This document shows, piece by piece, positions 61,020 to 64,000 of a stretch of 64,000 nt of DNA. The notes below the pieces were generated by a model. It saw nothing but the letters and a program-made list of their open reading frames with translations. It ran no database searches and was not told where the DNA came from. The stretch comes from Bdellovibrio sp. 22V (GTDB lineage Bacteria > Bdellovibrionota > Bdellovibrionia > Bdellovibrionales > Bdellovibrionaceae), in contig NZ_CP125854.1 of NCBI RefSeq assembly GCF_030169785.1, positions 1,426,001 to 1,490,000 of the forward strand, read 5' to 3'. Position numbers and translations under genes: made by a program. Positions within the stretch are counted from its first letter, which is position 1; each line of letters begins with the position of its first letter.

Positions 61020-61105
61020 AGATCCACGTTTAGCGACGCTTATAGATCTTTTTCCCAACACAATTTGTTTTTTAAAAAGCCCATGACGGGCAGTTACGGA
61101 TTCGT

Positions 61106-64000
61106 ATGAATTTCTTTAGACGTATGTTGTTCTCTGAGGTCACTCCTCTGGTGAGGTTGGCTAAAACCAAGCACATTGAGGAAGCGGATCTGCTCCCTTT
61201 GCCGGACAGTCTTCATCCTGAACTTCAAAAAGTCGATGACTCTGAAATAAATTGGAGCACGCCGCGAAAGTTTTTATTCTCTTTAGTGCGCGCGCTTCGT
61301 GGGTGCACACGCCCGGCATATATTTGGTACATCGCAAGTTCTTTACTGGCTTTGGCTTCACCGGTGTTAGTGAATCGGTTTGTCGGTTTAATTTCTCAAG
61401 GTGTAAGCAAAGAAAATCTGCCTTGGGCGCTGGGGTATGGTGTTTTGTTGGGCCTGTGCGGTTTTCTTTCGGGCCTTTGCATGCAGCACTATTTTTACAA
61501 TACGTTGCGCGCGTATCAGCTGGCGACAAATCTTTTAAATGAAAAGATCTTTCGCCACAGCTTAAAGCTCAGTCAGCAGGCTCGTCAGAAAAATCAAATC
61601 GGCGATGTCGTGAACCATATGAGTTCCGACTCTGATGCCGTGTCTGATTTTCCTTTGGTCTTGGGGGATTTGTTTTCAGCAAGTTTCCTGATCGTCGGCG
61701 TGGTCGGCATGCTGTTCTATTATATCGGCTGGTCGGCGCTGGCGGCCTTGGCGGTTTTGTTTACTCTTGCACCTTTGACAAACTATGTGGCGAAAAGATT
61801 CACACGCCTTGATGAAGAGATGATGGCGCACCGGGATCGTCGCGTCACTTTAATGACCCAAGCGTTAAATGCAATCCGCGTGGTTAAATATTTCGCTTGG
61901 GAAAAAAGTGTTTCTAAAGAAGTGACCGAAGTGCGCGAGAAAGAACTTTTAAGCCGCCGCCGTTTGGCGAAAGCGGAAGTGATTTCAAGCCTCGGTTATT
62001 TGGGTGTTTCCACTTTGGTTCTTTTCGTCGCTTTGGCGGTTCACGCCGCTCGCGGGGAAAAACTGGATGCTGCGATTATCTTTACGTGTGTCTCGTTGTT
62101 TGGTTTATTGGAAGGTCCTTTCGGCGATTTGTCGCGTTTGATTTCACGTTTTACAACGGCGACTGTCGGTGCGGGCCGCATTTTGAATTTTCTTAAGCAA
62201 GATCAGGTTGAGATTTCAACCCAAGAAAGCGCGCGCATTGGTGAAGCTGTCGGTGTTGAACTTCGCGATTTGTCTGTGCGTTATCCCGAAGCTCATGACG
62301 ATGTCGTAAAAAACATCCAAATCACAATTCCGCCGGGAACGTCTTTGGCGATTGTCGGTCCTGTAGGTTCCGGAAAAAGTTCTTTGTTGTATGCGTTGTT
62401 AGGTGAGATTCCTTGTAAAGAAAACGGCATTCACTATTTTCCAATCGAGAAAGGTGAACGTCCGCGCATGGCCTATGTGCCGCAAGAGGCATATATCGTA
62501 AACAGCAGCCTTTTGGAAAATCTGCAATTCGGAGAAGACGTGAGCAAAGAAGAATTGCGCCGCGCACTTCATAACAGCTGTTTAAGCCGCGACTTGAAAG
62601 AGTGGAGCGGAGGCTTGCGCACGGAGATCGGCGAAAAAGGGGTGAATCTTTCCGGCGGACAAAAACAACGCGTCGCTTTGGCACGTGCTTATTTACGTCG
62701 TCCACAGATCGTATTGCTGGATGATCCCCTTTCTGCTGTCGATGCTGAAACGGAAAATCTTCTTTGTGACCGTTTGCTTTTTGGCGCGTGGAAGGACATC
62801 ACACGCATTGTCGTCACGCACCGCTTGGAGCACCTCGCGCGCTTCGATCAAATGATTTACATCGAAGATGGAGAAGTAAAAGGCCAAGGGCCTTATTCGG
62901 AGCTCCAGAAAAACTGCCCGGCCTTTATGGAATTCTATAAAGAACATGCGGTGACGCAAGGGGATTCTTCCACGCAGGCTTCCGCTGAAATCGCGACGGC
63001 GGATGCCGCTGCCGCTCAAGACAGCGTTTACGATGATAAAAAATCGCGCGTTACCGAAGATGAAGAGCGGGAAGTCGGCGCGGTGAAGAGCTCTGTGTAT
63101 TGGGATTACATTAGCTCTTTAGGTGGCGACGGCAAGTACACAAAGAAGCTTATTCTGACGTGTTTGCTGCTTGGCGCGGTCTTGGTGACGATGCTGCCGC
63201 TGGCGCAAAAAGCCTGGCTGTCTTATTACTCTGGCCATCAGAGTGAGTGGCTGGCGTTATCCGCTGTCGGTATTTATGGATTGATTGGTTTAGCTGTTTT
63301 AGTGGGTTCTCTTTTAAATCATTTGTTTTGGCTGGATCGTGGAATTCGTGCGGGTAAGAACATGCACGATAAAATGCTGAAAAGTGTTTTGTCGTCGCCG
63401 GTGCGTTTCTTTGATTCCACACCGGTGGGGCGAATCATTCAAAGATTTTCGCGCGATATCGAATCGGTGGACGTGTATCTGCAGTGGAGTTTTGACTCTG
63501 CCGTTCACTGTGCTTTGCAGGTGATCGTGTCGATCGTTTTGATTTTGGGATTGATGCCGCTGATGATTTTTGTCATCGGACCGGTGATGGCTTTGTACTA
63601 TGTTGTGCAAAGAGATTATCGCCGTCCGGCTCGTGAAGTGAAACGTTTTGACAGTGTCGCGCGTTCACCGCGCTATGCGCACTTTAAAGAAAGTTTGCAG
63701 GGATTGATTGTTATCCGCGGTTTCAATAAATCGAATTGGTTTATGCGTAACTTCTATGACAAGCTCGCGCACAGTCAGCGTATGTTTTACTCGCATTACA
63801 TGATCAACCGCTGGTTTTCGTCGCGCATTCCCCTGATTGGCGGTGTGATCTCGATGGCCACGGCGATCGGCGTGTCTTTGTCAGCTTACTATGGCGTGAT
63901 GGATGCGGGGACAGCGGGTCTGGTGACCCTGTATTCGCTTTCTTTCTGGGGCTTCCTCAACTGGGGCGTGCGCATCTTCGCGGATATCGAATCACGTATG
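61106..64000 (+). CDS. ABCC/MRP-type ABC transporter, runs off the window
   Basis: Open from ATG through 965 codons to the edge. First half: membrane helices (about residues 75-300), then an ATPase with Walker A GPVGSGKSSLLYAL near residue 417, signature LSGGQKQRVALARAYL and Walker B IVLLDDPLSAVDAE. The frame then passes through a second membrane domain (LTCLLLGAVLVTMLPLA onwards). Only the start of the second half is inside the window, so this is a tandem-type exporter in which both halves are in one chain. Substrate unknown. It would be expected to end with a second ATPase. Confidence 0.9.
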   Translation, partial: MNFFRRMLFSEVTPLVRLAKTKHIEEADLLPLPDSLHPELQKVDDSEINWSTPRKFLFSLVRALRGCTRPAYIWYIASSLLALASPVLVNRFVGLISQGVSKENLPWALGYGVLLGLCGFLSGLCMQHYFYNTLRAYQLATNLLNEKIFRHSLKLSQQARQKNQIGDVVNHMSSDSDAVSDFPLVLGDLFSASFLIVGVVGMLFYYIGWSALAALAVLFTLAPLTNYVAKRFTRLDEEMMAHRDRRVTLMTQALNAIRVVKYFAWEKSVSKEVTEVREKELLSRRRLAKAEVISSLGYLGVSTLVLFVALAVHAARGEKLDAAIIFTCVSLFGLLEGPFGDLSRLISRFTTATVGAGRILNFLKQDQVEISTQESARIGEAVGVELRDLSVRYPEAHDDVVKNIQITIPPGTSLAIVGPVGSGKSSLLYALLGEIPCKENGIHYFPIEKGERPRMAYVPQEAYIVNSSLLENLQFGEDVSKEELRRALHNSCLSRDLKEWSGGLRTEIGEKGVNLSGGQKQRVALARAYLRRPQIVLLDDPLSAVDAETENLLCDRLLFGAWKDITRIVVTHRLEHLARFDQMIYIEDGEVKGQGPYSELQKNCPAFMEFYKEHAVTQGDSSTQASAEIATADAAAAQDSVYDDKKSRVTEDEEREVGAVKSSVYWDYISSLGGDGKYTKKLILTCLLLGAVLVTMLPLAQKAWLSYYSGHQSEWLALSAVGIYGLIGLAVLVGSLLNHLFWLDRGIRAGKNMHDKMLKSVLSSPVRFFDSTPVGRIIQRFSRDIESVDVYLQWSFDSAVHCALQVIVSIVLILGLMPLMIFVIGPVMALYYVVQRDYRRPAREVKRFDSVARSPRYAHFKESLQGLIVIRGFNKSNWFMRNFYDKLAHSQRMFYSHYMINRWFSSRIPLIGGVISMATAIGVSLSAYYGVMDAGTAGLVTLYSLSFWGFLNWGVRIFADIESRM

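Overview
The window looks like chromosome of a predatory Bdellovibrio (Bdellovibrionota), probably close to B. bacteriovorus. This is inferred from recognised content, not from a search: a stand-alone c-di-GMP-I riboswitch RNA of the type known as merRNA in that species, a Myxococcus-like Agl/Glt gliding operon, many secreted peptidoglycan-acting and nuclease proteins, and a fused ccoNO cytochrome oxidase. Gene density is high, genes run on both strands, and many are coupled by ATGA overlaps. I saw no tRNA, rRNA, CRISPR array, integrase or transposase.

Layout. 1-4.9 kb: pal lipoprotein, a metallopeptidase gene cut short at a perfect 21-bp hairpin, ppdK, and a small secreted protein. 4.9-15.4 kb (minus strand): a ten-gene operon, TolQ-ExbD-ExbD-TPR-small-AgmX/PglI-lipoprotein-barrel-TPR-VWA lipoprotein, which has the parts list of an Agl/Glt envelope-spanning gliding motor. 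15.6-23.1 kb: glycyl-tRNA synthetase, a dihaem cytochrome, an RND pump, a DUF454 protein, an HNH endonuclease and a small secreted protein. 23.1-25.1 kb: mrp/apbC, then 0.7 kb of RNA-coding sequence with the riboswitch. 25.1-34.5 kb: secreted proteins, a beta-propeller lipoprotein, an MltD-like LysM lytic transglycosylase, an Slt70-like transglycosylase and a GT-C glycosyltransferase. 35.2-38 kb: a divergent pair (alpha/beta hydrolase and Thr-rich surface protein) in which both genes lack their 5' ends at a common junction. 38-41 kb: small secreted proteins, including a likely protein-glutamine deamidase.

41-47.3 kb: KH-domain protein, GltS, ZIP transporter, Dps under an OxyR-type operator, OxyR, Pcm, CsbD and an OmpA-family lipoprotein. 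47.4-55.5 kb: cbb3 oxidase operon (ccoI-ccoS-ccoNO-ccoQ-ccoP-ccoG-sulfite-exporter-like gene) behind an FNR-type regulator. ccoS and ccoQ are 51 and 53 codons. 55.5-64 kb: unknown protein, secreted DUF1524 nuclease with an ADP-ribosylglycohydrolase, Cys-rich secreted proteins, an antiporter, a perfect 23-bp hairpin, a 17-codon ORF, and an ABCC-type transporter that runs off the end.

How the parts fit. Gliding motor plus VWA adhesin (prey-surface travel), wall lytic enzymes, secreted nuclease and deamidase (prey digestion), a c-di-GMP-binding RNA (attack/growth decision), and micro-aerobic respiration with peroxide defence together fit a predatory life cycle. The least explained items are the RNA region at 24.54-25.04 kb with its two tiny ORFs, the double 5' truncation at 35.87 kb, and the hairpins that end several genes.
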